Below are positions 28,618 through 38,152 of a DNA stretch of 64,000 bases, piece by piece. Every line of letters starts with the position of its first letter. The stretch's first letter is position 1. The DNA is from Oscillatoriophycideae cyanobacterium NC_groundwater_1537_Pr4_S-0.65um_50_18. Lineage in GTDB: Bacteria; Cyanobacteriota; Cyanobacteriia; Elainellales; Elainellaceae. Both the position numbers and the translations under genes were made by a program. The stretch covers positions 372,001 through 436,000 of the forward strand of contig JACQYI010000009.1 of assembly GCA_016208305.1 (NCBI GenBank), written 5' to 3'. The notes under the pieces were generated by a model that saw only the letters and a list, made by a program, of their open reading frames with translations, had not been told where the DNA came from and did not search any database.

Positions 28618-29339
28618 TGTTAGACTCTGTTCTCTTTAGAAGGTTTGAAAGGGGTGATAGAAATGATCCTGGAGTGCGCCCTGCTAACCATCGCCTTTGC
28701 AAGTTGTTTGAAGCTATATCAACAACTAGAAGCGATCGAAAGTTTCTAAAATCAGCAGAATGTTGTTTGAGGAGAGGCATCTATTGGATTTTGGTCATCC
28801 CTAATAGATGCATCCATAAAAGCTAGAGAGGTGATGGTTGTTGAAGGCTGCACAAGGATACTCCCGTTAGAAGATGTTGAATAAAAAAGCGCAGAACAGA
28901 GTGCCCTGATGAATTCAGGGCGGATTCAGGACGATCGCAAAGCGAGGCGCAAGACTTCCTACACACTTAAGCTTGAAGCCAAGTCAATCGCTCAAGGTCA
29001 GCTCTGTTGATTCAAGTTGAGCAGAATCAAGCGGGCTAGACCGCAACTTGTTCTAGTTCTGACTGTATAGTTCCCACAATATTTAACGGAGTCACTTCAC
29101 AAATGGCGTAAATTGTTGAAGTTTCTATGAACTAAAAACTGAGCTTTGGGGTTGACTTTTTCAAGCTTTGCCTATGTACGAAGTATTAGCTGCTCATCTT
29201 GATGGTGGCCGTATTAGCTCAACAGCTTGGGCGATCGCGCTAGGCCAAAGAGAGCATTGATCCCAATCGGGTTTAAGATGCGGATGTTGCCATTGGCAAA
29301 CAAGCGGTAAGCAGATGGTCAGTAAACGGTAAATAAACG
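28618..29339. other. Intergenic region
   Basis: 722 bases between the adhesin start (minus) and the flippase-like gene (plus), so it must hold both promoters. No open frame with a recognisable motif and no strong inverted repeat was seen. Confidence 0.5.
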
Positions 29340-30284
29340 GTGAGCATAAAGCAACTTGTGTCGCGTCTTAAGCGACAGATCATGCCCTACGCAAAGATCT
29401 ATGGGCGCTGGGTGATTTTGGGGTCTATTCTCTTTTTCCTCGTCACTACGCTCAAGCGCCATTGGGAAGAAGTTGCCGCTATTCGGATTACTGCCGTTGG
29501 CTATGGCTACCTAACTTCAGGATTGGGAATGACGCTGCTGGCGCATATCTGGTCAGGTTGGGTCTGGGGGTGGATTTTGCGCGAGCTAAACCAGCCCGTA
29601 AGCGGCGGTTGGAGCATTGCTATTTACCTTAAAACCAATATTGCCAAGTATCTGCCAGGGAATATTTGGCAGTTTTATGGGCGCGTCATGGCAGCCCAAA
29701 AAGCAGGTCTTTCTATAGGTGCTGCTACCCTCAGCGTGGTGCTAGAGCCAGTGCTGATGGCTGCTGCTGCGCTGGCGATCGCCCTCATTGGCGCTCAGCG
29801 AAACAATGGGCTAGTGCAGGGGTTGACCCTAATAGCCGTTCTAGCCAGTATCCACCCACGCTGCTTAAATCCACTCTTGCGGATAGCCAGCCGTCTGAAG
29901 ACCAAGCCATCGGACAAAAGCGGTAGTGAGCCAGCTCTACAACTCAGACGCTATCCCCTATTGCCGCTCTTGGGGGAAGCCGTTTTTGTGCTCCTGCGAG
30001 CGGCAGGTTTTTTGCTGACCCTGTCTGCATTAAGTCCGATCGCGCCCGATCAGGTTTCAACCTTGATTAGCGGCTTTAGCTTTGCCTGGTTGCTGGGTCT
30101 AGTTGTTCCAGGGGCACCGGGGGGCATTGGCGTGTTTGAAGCCACGGCGATCGCCTTGCTGCATCAATTCCCGACGGGCATTATTTTGGGTAGCGTCGCG
30201 CTTTACCGCTTGGTAAGCATTATGGCTGAGGCGATCGGTGCGGCGGCAGCTTGGGGCGTTGGCAGACTCAACTCAGCTCGCTAG
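29340..30284 (+). CDS. UPF0104/flippase-like membrane protein
   Basis: Integral membrane protein of 314 residues, GTG start. About seven to eight hydrophobic segments are visible, among them WVILGSILFFLVTTL, LTSGLGMTLLAHIWSGWVWGWIL, AALAIALIGA and FSFAWLLGLVVPGAPGGIGVFEATAIALL. The NIAKYLPGNIWQFYGR stretch and the PGAPGGIGVFEA motif are hallmarks of the lysylphosphatidylglycerol synthase transmembrane (flippase-like) family. The family includes lipid flippases and uncharacterised proteins often near sugar-lipid genes. The catalytic synthase domain is absent. It precedes cmpA on the same strand with a 200-base gap, probably an independent unit. Confidence 0.8.
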   Translation: MSIKQLVSRLKRQIMPYAKIYGRWVILGSILFFLVTTLKRHWEEVAAIRITAVGYGYLTSGLGMTLLAHIWSGWVWGWILRELNQPVSGGWSIAIYLKTNIAKYLPGNIWQFYGRVMAAQKAGLSIGAATLSVVLEPVLMAAAALAIALIGAQRNNGLVQGLTLIAVLASIHPRCLNPLLRIASRLKTKPSDKSGSEPALQLRRYPLLPLLGEAVFVLLRAAGFLLTLSALSPIAPDQVSTLISGFSFAWLLGLVVPGAPGGIGVFEATAIALLHQFPTGIILGSVALYRLVSIMAEAIGAAAAWGVGRLNSAR

Positions 30285-30424
30285 CAATATTCAAATCAGG
30301 GCATGATTAACTTTTACTTATAGACTTTATTTGATGATCGTCTAGAACATCATCGAAAAAAGTATATGCAAGTGCCGCTATTCGCAGTACACTAATTTTC
30401 ATGCATTTCTCGATGTAAAACTAG

Positions 30425-30440
30425 TTTTAGATAGATAAAA
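30425..30440 (+). promoter_or_regulatory. cmpA: Inverted repeat TTTTA-N6-TAAAA upstream of cmpA
   Basis: TTTTA (30425-30429) and TAAAA (30436-30440) are symmetric around six bases, 45 bases before the cmpA start. CmpR, the LysR-type activator of cmp operons, prefers TTA-N7/8-TAA-like sites, so this could be an operator or promoter element, but the spacing is not ideal. No cmpR gene lies in the window. Confidence 0.3.
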
Positions 30441-30484
30441 CTCTATGTATTCAGCAACAGTTCACCTGTTGCAGGGAGGTTTTC

Positions 30485-31846
30485 ATGTCCAATTTTTCTT
30501 CTCTGAATCGACGTAAATTTCTGGCGACAGCAGGTGCAGCCACAGGCGCAGTTTTCTTAAAAGGCTGTCTCGGCAATCCTCCTGGCTCAGTGCCCAACGC
30601 CCAAAGTGAGGCTAGCGTTCCCTTAGTGAATGTGGCAGTAGGTGATGCGCCCGAAACCACGGTGGTCAAGCTGGGATATATCCCGATTGTGGAGTCGGCT
30701 CCGCTGATTATCGCCAAAGAAAAGGGCTTTTTTAACAAGTACGGCATGACGGGAGCCGAAGTTTCTAAACAGGCCAACTGGGGCGCAGCCCGCGACAATG
30801 TGGAAATTGGTGCGGCAGCCGGAGGTATCGATGGGGGACAGTGGCAGATGCCCATGCCCCACCTGATTTCTGAGGGTGTGATTACGAAAGGGAATCGAAA
30901 AGTTCCCATGTATGTGCTGGCGCAGTTGAACACTCAAGGGAATGGAATTGCGATCGCCCAAAAACATGCAGGTAAAGGCATCGGGCTGGATGTTAGCGGC
31001 GCTGCCGACTATATTCGCGGGCTAAAAGCAGCTGGGACACCGTTCAAAGCAGCTTATACCTTTCCGAAAGTCAATCAAGACTTCTGGATTCGCTATTGGC
31101 TAGCGGCAGGAGGAATCAATCCGGATACAGATGTCAACTTGCTGGCCGTGCCTGCGGCTCAGACCGTTGCCAACATGAAAACAGGCACGATGGATGCCTT
31201 TAGCACAGGCGACCCTTGGCCTTATCGAATCGTGGGAGACGGCATTGGTTTTGTGGCAGCGCTCACTTCCCAAATTTGGCCTGACCATCCTGAAGAATAT
31301 TTGGCAATGCGATCGGACTGGGTAGACAAACATCCTAAAGCCACTCAGGCAGTCTTGAAAGCGGTAATGGAAGCCCAGCAATGGTGTGATGATCCGGCTA
31401 ACCGCGAAGAGTTATCGCAAATCTTGGCGGGGCGCAACTACTTCAACATTACAGCCAAAATTCTATCGGAACCCTACAGCGGTAAGTATGACTTGGGAGA
31501 TAGCAAACCTCAAGTTAACGACGTCAAAGAATCGACGCTTTACTGGAAGGACGATCGCGGCAGCGTTTCTTATCCTTACAAGAGCCATGATCTGTGGTTT
31601 TTAACTGAGAGCGTTCGCTGGGATTTCTTGCCCGTCAGCACACTGGCGAATGCCCAAACCATTATCGACAAAGTGAACCGTGAGGATTTGTGGAAAGAGG
31701 CAGCGAAGTCATTGGGCATTGCGGCTGCCGATATTCCCACTAGCACATCTCGCGGCGTAGAAAAGTTCTTTGACGGCGTAGAGTTCGATCCCAGCAAGCC
31801 TGAAGACTATCTCAAAAACCTCAAAATCAAAAAGGTCAAGATTTAG
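30485..31846 (+). CDS. cmpA: Bicarbonate-binding lipoprotein of the CmpABCD transporter
   Basis: Substrate-binding protein of the bicarbonate ABC transporter, 453 residues, periplasmic and lipid-anchored. A twin-Arg-like [11 protein letters not shown] precedes the lipobox LKGC (about 26-29). The mature part belongs to the NrtA/CmpA family. CmpA rather than NrtA is indicated at two substrate-pocket regions: [10 protein letters not shown] has Gln where NrtA has the nitrate-contacting His, and [10 protein letters not shown] has Glu where NrtA has Lys. [16 protein letters not shown] and [15 protein letters not shown] also match CmpA as I recall it. A strong ribosome-binding site (GGGAGGT) precedes the ATG. 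First gene of cmpABCD, normally induced under low CO2. Confidence 0.9.
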   Translation: MSNFSSLNRRKFLATAGAATGAVFLKGCLGNPPGSVPNAQSEASVPLVNVAVGDAPETTVVKLGYIPIVESAPLIIAKEKGFFNKYGMTGAEVSKQANWGAARDNVEIGAAAGGIDGGQWQMPMPHLISEGVITKGNRKVPMYVLAQLNTQGNGIAIAQKHAGKGIGLDVSGAADYIRGLKAAGTPFKAAYTFPKVNQDFWIRYWLAAGGINPDTDVNLLAVPAAQTVANMKTGTMDAFSTGDPWPYRIVGDGIGFVAALTSQIWPDHPEEYLAMRSDWVDKHPKATQAVLKAVMEAQQWCDDPANREELSQILAGRNYFNITAKILSEPYSGKYDLGDSKPQVNDVKESTLYWKDDRGSVSYPYKSHDLWFLTESVRWDFLPVSTLANAQTIIDKVNREDLWKEAAKSLGIAAADIPTSTSRGVEKFFDGVEFDPSKPEDYLKNLKIKKVKI

Positions 31847-31920
31847 CCGATCGCTCAGTAATGCATTGAGTTGGGAATCAAGTTAGAGATTGATTTAGAG
31901 AACCTTTAGGAGACTTTCAA

Positions 31921-32769
31921 GTGACTACCACCAAGCTGTCTAATCACAACACGTCTAGCCTTTCAAGCGCGATCGCTAAATATTGGAAAAAGCAATCTAA
32001 AAATATCCTGCCGCCCCTGATCGGTACGCTGATTTTTCTACTGGTCTGGGAACTGTTTTCCCGCTCTGGATTGACTCAGCTTCCCGGCCCTTCTAGCCTG
32101 TTTCTAGATGAGCGCACTCGCACCTATTTGCTCTACCCGTTTTATGACCTGGGAGGATTGGACAAAGGGCTATTTTGGCAGACTTGGGCAAGTTTGCAGC
32201 GGGTGGCAATTGGCTACAGTGCAGCCGCGATCGTGGGTATTGGGGTAGGTGTGATTATTGGAGTCAGTCCCATGATCTCGAAGGCACTCGATCCGCTGTT
32301 TCAGTTTTTGCGAACTGTGCCGCCGCTGGCCTGGGTGCCGATCGCCCTTGCTGCCCTCCAACAAAACGAACCTGCGGCACTGTTCGTTATTTTCATCACA
32401 GCAATTTGGCCGATTTTAATCAACACAGCAGTGGGTGTACGGCAAATTCCACAGGATTACATCAACGTGCGGCGGGTGCTTCAGCTCTCTAACCAAAAGT
32501 TCTTTTTCAAGATTTTGATTCCTTCAGCGTTGCCCTATATTTTCACTGGATTGAGAATTGCGATCGGTCTAGCTTGGCTAGCGATTATTGCCGCAGAAAT
32601 AGTCATGTCGGGTGTCGTTGGCATTGGATTCTTTATCTGGGATTCTTACCAAAATAACTACGTCAGCCAAATCATTCTGGCGTTGATTTATATCGGTGCT
32701 GTGGGTCTGATCTTGGATAGAGCGGCAGCCTATATCCAGAACAAGATCGTCCCAGAAGATCCAAAGTAA
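31921..32769 (+). CDS. cmpB: Bicarbonate ABC transporter permease
   Basis: Inner-membrane permease of 282 residues, GTG start with AGGAG upstream. Six or so membrane helices are visible, beginning ILPPLIGTLIFLLVWELFS (about 32-50). The coupling-loop region includes LNTAVGVRQIPQDYINVRRVLQLS-like sequence, and IAIGLAWLAIIAAEIVM with GVVGIGFFIWDSY follows in the last helices, as in NrtB/CmpB/SsuC permeases. It forms the channel for bicarbonate delivered by CmpA. It is 74 bases after cmpA and 194 before cmpC in one operon. Confidence 0.88.
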   Translation: MTTTKLSNHNTSSLSSAIAKYWKKQSKNILPPLIGTLIFLLVWELFSRSGLTQLPGPSSLFLDERTRTYLLYPFYDLGGLDKGLFWQTWASLQRVAIGYSAAAIVGIGVGVIIGVSPMISKALDPLFQFLRTVPPLAWVPIALAALQQNEPAALFVIFITAIWPILINTAVGVRQIPQDYINVRRVLQLSNQKFFFKILIPSALPYIFTGLRIAIGLAWLAIIAAEIVMSGVVGIGFFIWDSYQNNYVSQIILALIYIGAVGLILDRAAAYIQNKIVPEDPK

Positions 32770-32963
32770 GGGTTTCAATCTGTTTCCTAAATCACAAGTT
32801 TTCCACCTGGGTTGGATCGAGCCTATGAGATTCGGAATTGAGATTCAGAATTTACAAAAGCTTTGGATTTCGTTTCTCCAACCCATGTTTTTTCAAGCCT
32901 CATTGATTCTTTGAAACCGTTTGTCTTTGCGGCATTAAAAAATCCCCATTCAGGTAAAAGCTT

Positions 32964-34964
32964 ATGTCTATCTTTGTTGCAGTCGATCGAGTGGATAAAG
33001 TGTTTCCGTTATCCGGTGGCGGAGAGTACATTGCTCTTAAGGGTATTGATCTAGAAATTAAAAAGGGAGAATTTATCTCGCTAATTGGTCACTCTGGCTG
33101 TGGTAAATCGACCTTGCTAAATATGCTGGCAGGTCTAGATCTGGCGACGAGTGGTTCGGTGACCCTAGAAGGTAGACCGATCGAACAGCCAGGTCCCGAT
33201 CGCATGGTGGTTTTTCAAAACTACTCGCTGTTGCCCTGGCTAACGGTGCGCGAAAACATTGCCCTCGCTGTGGATTCGGTGATGGAAGAGTTCAGCAAAG
33301 ATGAGCGTCACGAAATGACAGAGCGCCACATCCGCATGGTGGGGTTGCAACATGCTGCCGACAAGCCTCCAGCGCAGCTTTCGGGCGGCATGAAGCAGCG
33401 CGTGGCGATCGCCCGTGCTTTGGCTATCCGGCCTAAGCTGCTGCTGCTGGATGAACCCTTTGGCGCATTGGATGCGCTGACGCGAGGCAATTTGCAAGAG
33501 CAGTTAATGCGGATTTGTCAAGAAAATCAGGTGACGGCTGTGATGGTGACGCATGATGTCGATGAGGCAGTGCTACTGTCCGATCGCGTCGTGATGTTGA
33601 CCAATGGCCCTAGCTCTAAGATTGGCGGCATTTTGGAGGTGGACATTCCCCGTCCGCGTCAGCGCATGGAGGTGGTAAACCATCCCAGCTACTACAGCCT
33701 GCGATCGGAAATCATTTACTTTCTCAACCAGCAAAAGCGGATCAAAAAGCTGCGGGCGAAAAAAATGGAGGCCATCGCCCGTCACGGCCTCGAAAAAGTC
33801 AACCTGGAATTGGGCTTTGTGCCCCTGACTGCCTGTGCACCTTTGGTCGTTGCTCAAGAGAAAGGCTTCTTTGCTAAACATGGGCTAGATGAGGTGAGCC
33901 TAGTGCGGGAAACAAGCTGGCGCGGCATTGTAGACGGCATCGCGGGTGGCTATCTCGATGCGGCTCAAATGCCTGCGGGTATGCCCGTTTGGCTAACGGT
34001 GGGCGGACACCAAAATAGACCTATTCCCACAGTCACAGGTCTGACCATGACCCGCAATGGCAATGCCGTTACCCTAGCCAAGAAATTCTATGAGCAGGGC
34101 ATTTACAACGCTGCCGACTTCAAGCGGATGCTGCTGGAATCTACAGATAGCCAGCATACCCTGGGCATGGTGCATCCTTCCTCTATGCACAACATTCTGC
34201 TGCGCTACTGGCTAGCCTCAGGCGGCATCGATCCCGATCGCGATGTCATGCTCAAAACAATTCCCCCAGCTCAAATGATCGCCGATTTGAAAGCAGGTAC
34301 GATCGACGGCTACTGCGTTGGCGAACCCTGGAATCTGCGGGCAGCGATCGAGGATATTGGCTTTACGGTCGCAACAGATTTAGAAATTTGGCAGGGGCAT
34401 CCCGGTAAGGTGTTGGGTGTCAAGGAAGCCTGGGCGATCGCCTATCCCAATACCCACATTGCCTTGGTCAAAGCTCTGATGGAAGCCTGCCGCTACTGTG
34501 CCGATCCGGCTCACGGCAGCGAAATTCAGGAGATGCTGTCTCGCCGCGAATACCTCAGCACCCACGAAGACTACATTCAGCTCGGTGACCCCAATGCCTA
34601 CGTCTGCACCCTCGACAAACCCATGCGCGAGTATGCCCACCATCTGTTCTATGGCGATGGGGTCAACCGCCCTAGCCGCACCGAACACCTGTGGATGATG
34701 ACGCAAATGGCGCGCTGGGGCGATATTCCTTTCCCGCGCAACTGGCTAGAAATTCTGGAGCGGGTCTGTCGGGTCAGCGTTTTCAGCACAGCCGCCCGCG
34801 AACTCGGCGTACTCGACATGAAATATCACCGAGGCCCAATTCAACTCTTCGACAAAGTTCCCTTTGATGCTGAAGACCCGATCGCCTACCTGAACCACCT
34901 CAGCATCAAACGTGATTTTAGCGTTGCCGAAGTCGCCCTCGACGATCGCACAGTCGCCGCATAA
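32964..34964 (+). CDS. cmpC: Bicarbonate ABC transporter ATPase fused to a CmpA-like domain
   Basis: Fusion protein of 666 residues typical of NrtC/CmpC. Residues about 1-265 form the ATPase: Walker [12 protein letters not shown], signature [15 protein letters not shown], Walker [13 protein letters not shown]. Residues about 280-660 are a cytoplasmic CmpA/NrtA-like ligand-binding domain (LELGFVPLTACAPLVVAQEKGFF, GGYLDAAQMPAGMPV, VHPSSMHNILLRYWLASGG, GTIDGYCVGEPWNLR). In the nitrate system this domain has a regulatory role; the same is inferred here. The operon context with cmpA sets the name. Only 52 bases, partly a simple repeat, separate it from cmpD. Confidence 0.9.
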   Translation: MSIFVAVDRVDKVFPLSGGGEYIALKGIDLEIKKGEFISLIGHSGCGKSTLLNMLAGLDLATSGSVTLEGRPIEQPGPDRMVVFQNYSLLPWLTVRENIALAVDSVMEEFSKDERHEMTERHIRMVGLQHAADKPPAQLSGGMKQRVAIARALAIRPKLLLLDEPFGALDALTRGNLQEQLMRICQENQVTAVMVTHDVDEAVLLSDRVVMLTNGPSSKIGGILEVDIPRPRQRMEVVNHPSYYSLRSEIIYFLNQQKRIKKLRAKKMEAIARHGLEKVNLELGFVPLTACAPLVVAQEKGFFAKHGLDEVSLVRETSWRGIVDGIAGGYLDAAQMPAGMPVWLTVGGHQNRPIPTVTGLTMTRNGNAVTLAKKFYEQGIYNAADFKRMLLESTDSQHTLGMVHPSSMHNILLRYWLASGGIDPDRDVMLKTIPPAQMIADLKAGTIDGYCVGEPWNLRAAIEDIGFTVATDLEIWQGHPGKVLGVKEAWAIAYPNTHIALVKALMEACRYCADPAHGSEIQEMLSRREYLSTHEDYIQLGDPNAYVCTLDKPMREYAHHLFYGDGVNRPSRTEHLWMMTQMARWGDIPFPRNWLEILERVCRVSVFSTAARELGVLDMKYHRGPIQLFDKVPFDAEDPIAYLNHLSIKRDFSVAEVALDDRTVAA

Positions 34965-34971
34965 ACCGAGC

Positions 34972-35009
34972 AGCCCACTCACCCACTCATCCTCCCACTC
35001 ACCCCCCAC
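34972..35009 (-). repeat. Octanucleotide repeat between cmpC and cmpD
   Basis: Three copies of CCCACTCA with a degenerate unit, the complement of the GTGGGTGA repeat at 10239-10276. It fills almost all of the untranslated gap inside the cmp operon, immediately before the cmpD start, where a ribosome-binding site would be expected and none is evident. Confidence 0.7.
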
Positions 35010-35016
35010 ATCACCC

Positions 35017-35832
35017 ATGCTTATCCAATCCTCCTCCCTCCCCGAATCTCCTTTCCTGTCGATCGCCCATGTTTCCAAGGTGTATCCCACGCCCAAAGGC
35101 TCCTATACCGTTCTGCAAGATGTCAACTTGGCTATCCATCAGGGTGAATTTATCTGCGTCATTGGTCACTCAGGTTGCGGTAAGTCTACCCTGCTGAATA
35201 TGGTGTCTGGATTTGCCCAACCCACGCAAGGCTCGGTGACGCTGCAAGGCAAGCCCATCACCCAACCGGGATTCGATCGCATGGTGGTGTTTCAAAACTA
35301 TGCCCTGTTGCCTTGGCTGACCGCCTTCGAAAATGTTTATCTGGGTCTAGATTCTGTGTATCCATCAAAATCTGAAGCCGAGAAAAAAGCGATCGCCCGC
35401 GATCACTTGGCGATGGTTGGCCTGTCGGATGCGATGGATAAAAAGCCTACCCAGATTTCAGGCGGCATGAAGCAGCGTGTCGCGATCGCCCGTGCTCTGG
35501 CCACCCGACCTCAGGTGCTAATTCTGGACGAACCCTTTGGCGCGCTGGATGCCATCACCAAAGAAGAGCTGCAAGAGGAACTGCTGAAAATTTGGAATGA
35601 TCACCGCTGTACGGTACTGATGATCACCCATGATATTGACGAAGCGCTGTTCTTGGCCGATCGCCTGGTGATGATGACCAACGGCCCTGCAGCTCACATT
35701 GGCGAAATTATGACGATTCCTTTTCCCCGACCCCGCGATCGCACGCGCATCATGGAAGACCCAGAGTACTACAAGCTGCGGAATGAGGCACTCGATTTTC
35801 TCTATAACCGCTTTGCCCATAGCGACGCTTGA
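35017..35832 (+). CDS. cmpD: Bicarbonate ABC transporter ATPase
   Basis: Second ATPase of the CmpABCD transporter, 271 residues from ATG 35017. Walker [13 protein letters not shown], signature [15 protein letters not shown] and Walker [15 protein letters not shown] are all present; it lacks the ligand-binding extension of CmpC, with which it should form a heterodimer. An upstream in-frame ATG (34912) would overlap cmpC and add a low-complexity Ser/Pro stretch translated from the simple repeat, so the downstream start is preferred. Last gene of the operon; a strong terminator follows 88 bases after the stop. Confidence 0.9.
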   Translation: MLIQSSSLPESPFLSIAHVSKVYPTPKGSYTVLQDVNLAIHQGEFICVIGHSGCGKSTLLNMVSGFAQPTQGSVTLQGKPITQPGFDRMVVFQNYALLPWLTAFENVYLGLDSVYPSKSEAEKKAIARDHLAMVGLSDAMDKKPTQISGGMKQRVAIARALATRPQVLILDEPFGALDAITKEELQEELLKIWNDHRCTVLMITHDIDEALFLADRLVMMTNGPAAHIGEIMTIPFPRPRDRTRIMEDPEYYKLRNEALDFLYNRFAHSDA

Positions 35833-35920
35833 GCCACCCTCATCTCTAGCGGCCTGTCAAGATTTTAATTCGCCAATTGAGTACAGGTACGAGATACGAG
35901 TCCCGGAATAGAGTCTTTTG

Positions 35921-35964
35921 CCCCCAAAGGTCTGTCTAGCTCGTCAAGCCTCTGGGGGTTTTTT
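35921..35964 (+). terminator. Terminator of cmpABCD
   Basis: CCCCCAAAGG pairs with CCTCTGGGGG across an 18-base loop (one weak position), followed by six T. Placed 88 bases beyond the cmpD stop; it fits a rho-independent terminator for the operon. Confidence 0.85.
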
Positions 35965-36449
35965 GTTGCAGCTTTTAAGCTTGAGAACTTTGCAGAGCAA
36001 GGCTTTCAAATAAGAATCTGGCTTTAAACAAGCGCGAGTCTCTTCGCTGAAGCGATCGATTTCAGTAAAATTTGCTCTATTTAATTGACAGTAATTCTCG
36101 TTTAAGCTCAAAATTGTGCTTCAATTTAGTTAGGAATATTTCTGAGGAGACAGTTCTCTTTATGGCGGTGCTCTGTTGGGCTTTATTGGAAACTCAGGAT
36201 AAGTCCGTATCAGCCAGAGGCATCGGTACTGGACGGCTTGTACCCATTGACATTCAAAGCAGGAGAAGCCCTTGGACTGGCTTCACTTCGGCAGCTGAAA
36301 TATGGACAGTAATTGCAACTCTTTTGCAAGCAGCAAATTTTTTCGATTTTTTCTACAGAAGCAATAGCCAAAGATTGGCTGTGGTTAAGCCCGACAGAGC
36401 CGTAGGAGAAGAAGAAGCTCTGCGCTTAGAGCTTCTTCTAGAAAATGCG
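35965..36449. other. Region between cmp terminator and dps
   Basis: 485 bases. A 129-codon plus-strand frame (36072-36461) runs into the dps stop region, but has no recognisable domain or ribosome-binding site and is not called. Confidence 0.45.
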
Positions 36450-36986
36450 CTATCGGTTTAACACAAGGGTGTCAGGAGCAAGGAAATGAGCGATGTGGTA
36501 AGCCCGTTCTTCTGTCTTGAGCAAGATCTTTTCGTACAAATATCGGGTGGCGCGATCGCCCAAACTCTCAGCTTGAGAAGCTTGGCGACGCAGCAAGCCA
36601 ATAATTGCCTGCTCAGCGCTCAAATCATTCTCCAGCATTTGACGGCAGCCATAGGCTCCGTCTGGTTCAGGGACAAAGCAGCACAGCTCTGCCAGCTTTG
36701 TAAAGCTAGCAGCGGGCACACCCCCCAATCCATCCAGGCGTTCCCCAATCTCATGGGTGTGATCTTGAACTTCTCCATAGCTGTCTGCAAAAAACTGATG
36801 CAGCGAGTAAAACTCTGCCCCTTCGACCACAAAATGATGCTTTTGGTACTGCAAATACAAAGCCTGAAAACTAGCCAGGACTGCATTAAATCCTTCACAA
36901 ATTGGCTCAGTAGTCGATCGCTCCAGCAGCACGGGATTATCGGCAACCTGGCCAAACGGACGAACCAAACTTTGAACTTCAGACAT
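36450..36986 (-). CDS. dps: Dps-family ferroxidase/DNA-protection protein
   Basis: Dodecameric mini-ferritin that oxidises Fe(II) with peroxide and stores iron, protecting DNA. 178 residues from ATG 36986 ([13 protein letters not shown]), which has a very strong AGGAGG site upstream; a further upstream start adds unrelated residues. The four-helix ferritin-like core includes [50 protein letters not shown], giving the His and the Asp/Glu set of the inter-subunit ferroxidase site. The C-terminal helix [24 protein letters not shown] is typical of cyanobacterial Dps. No regulator site was identified. Confidence 0.88.
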   Translation of the reverse strand: MSEVQSLVRPFGQVADNPVLLERSTTEPICEGFNAVLASFQALYLQYQKHHFVVEGAEFYSLHQFFADSYGEVQDHTHEIGERLDGLGGVPAASFTKLAELCCFVPEPDGAYGCRQMLENDLSAEQAIIGLLRRQASQAESLGDRATRYLYEKILLKTEERAYHIAHFLAPDTLVLNR

Positions 36987-37254
36987 ACAGAGTGTCCTCC
37001 TTTGAGAGGTAGACCGAGTGAGCAGTAGATGCTCTGCTAGCAATCTTACTGGGTCAATAGCTTACTGTCATGCTATTGACCTCACTAAATACTAGAGCAG
37101 AGAAGTTAAGGCTATCAAATTTTTAAGAATATTTCGATCGAGATTTTCTAATTCCTCAATAGCTTTTTCATAGCAGATGAGAAATTTTATGAATTGCTTT
37201 AATTTCAAAATTAAAAGAGCCTTCTAAGAGCCATCATCATTGCACAGTGAAAGT

Positions 37255-37644
37255 ATGAAATGCCCCAGATGCGAGTCCGACCAAATCAACAGGAATGGAC
37301 ATAAATGTGGAAGACAAAACTATATATGTCGTCAATGCGGTCGTCAGTTTCTGGAGTCCTTTAGAGCTAGAGGATATTCTGATGACGCTAAAAATATTTG
37401 CTTAAAAATGTATGCTAGCGGCGTAGGATTTCGCGCCATTGAGCGAGCAACAGGGATCAGCCACAACACGGTTATTAACTGGGTAAGGCATGAAAAACAA
37501 AGACTGTCAGAAGTCTCTCAATCTGATGAGAGTTCAGAGATAAGTTTGGAAGAATCTGAGTTTTATCAGCCCAAAATTCTAGAGCATCAAAATATAAATA
37601 GCCTGTTGCAGCAAAGAATATCTTATGACCCTAGCTTGCTTTAA
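37255..37644 (+). CDS. Solitary InsA-like zinc-finger/HTH protein (IS1-family related)
   Basis: 130 residues from ATG 37255. A zinc ribbon with four Cys (MKCPRCESDQINRNG, YICRQCGRQF) is followed by a helix-turn-helix (GVGFRAIERATGISHNTVINWVRHEK, about 58-84), the layout of IS1 InsA. The last 45 residues are acidic and unlike InsA. No InsB-type DDE transposase frame follows; 166 bases later an unrelated gene begins. Flanks are AT-rich and I see no terminal inverted repeats. It may be the remnant of an IS1-like element or a domesticated DNA-binding protein. Confidence 0.65.
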   Translation: MKCPRCESDQINRNGHKCGRQNYICRQCGRQFLESFRARGYSDDAKNICLKMYASGVGFRAIERATGISHNTVINWVRHEKQRLSEVSQSDESSEISLEESEFYQPKILEHQNINSLLQQRISYDPSLL

Positions 37645-37810
37645 AAGTGTTCTTTAAATTTACTTTCAGCGAGACTTCTCAAGCTTCTTCATTCAATTAA
37701 ACCATGATGTAATTGTGCAAACCTTGTAAAAGAAATGTTGTAAGTCAGACGAACGCTGAGAATAGATTTCAATAACCGAAATTAATCACTTAAATCTAAG
37801 GAGTTGTTTT

Positions 37811-38077
37811 GTGAACCCTAATGAACCCACCCTGCAAACTGAGTCCCTAATCGAAATTCAATGTGACGATCGCTGGCAGGTCTATCATCGCTTACAAGAG
37901 CTAGATATTGCGTGCCAATGTGGCTATCGCAAACCCTTAAAGGTTCAAGTGAACGATGTCTCAACGGCCATTCAAATTTGGAGCGTGGTTCAGCAAGTCA
38001 CGCTGTCTCGGCAAATGCTGGCAAACCGACTGGAGAACTGCTGGAAAATTTGCCGTTTTGAGGAAAATCGCGAGTGA
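37811..38077 (+). CDS. Small conserved-looking protein, function unknown
   Basis: 88 residues, GTG start with AAGGAG seven bases upstream. Visible features: IEIQCDDRWQVYHRLQELDIACQCGYRKPLKVQV, then AIQIWSVVQQVTLSRQMLANRLENCWKICRF; soluble, mixed alpha/beta, three Cys. It resembles small proteins I have seen in other cyanobacteria but I cannot name the family. The bacterioferritin-like gene starts 75 bases downstream on the same strand, so co-transcription is possible and a link to iron handling is a guess from position only. Confidence 0.7.
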   Translation: MNPNEPTLQTESLIEIQCDDRWQVYHRLQELDIACQCGYRKPLKVQVNDVSTAIQIWSVVQQVTLSRQMLANRLENCWKICRFEENRE

Positions 38078-38152
38078 ACAGGTTTGGATAAAACCAGCTA
38101 AGCTTGGAGAACCATTGACCAAAATTGTTTGCTGAACGCAGAGTACGATCCC

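Noticed and set aside
30485-35832. Nitrate transporter nrtABCD
   Set aside because: Gene order is the same, but pocket residues (Gln in VNQDFW, Glu in HPEEY) and several long segments match CmpA better; no nirA or narB lies near.
36072-36461. 129-codon plus-strand frame before dps
   Set aside because: No motif, no ribosome-binding site, overlaps the dps 3' end; composition looks like chance.
37255-37810. Intact IS1-family insertion sequence
   Set aside because: Only the InsA-like half is present; no InsB frame, no terminal inverted repeats and no target duplication seen.
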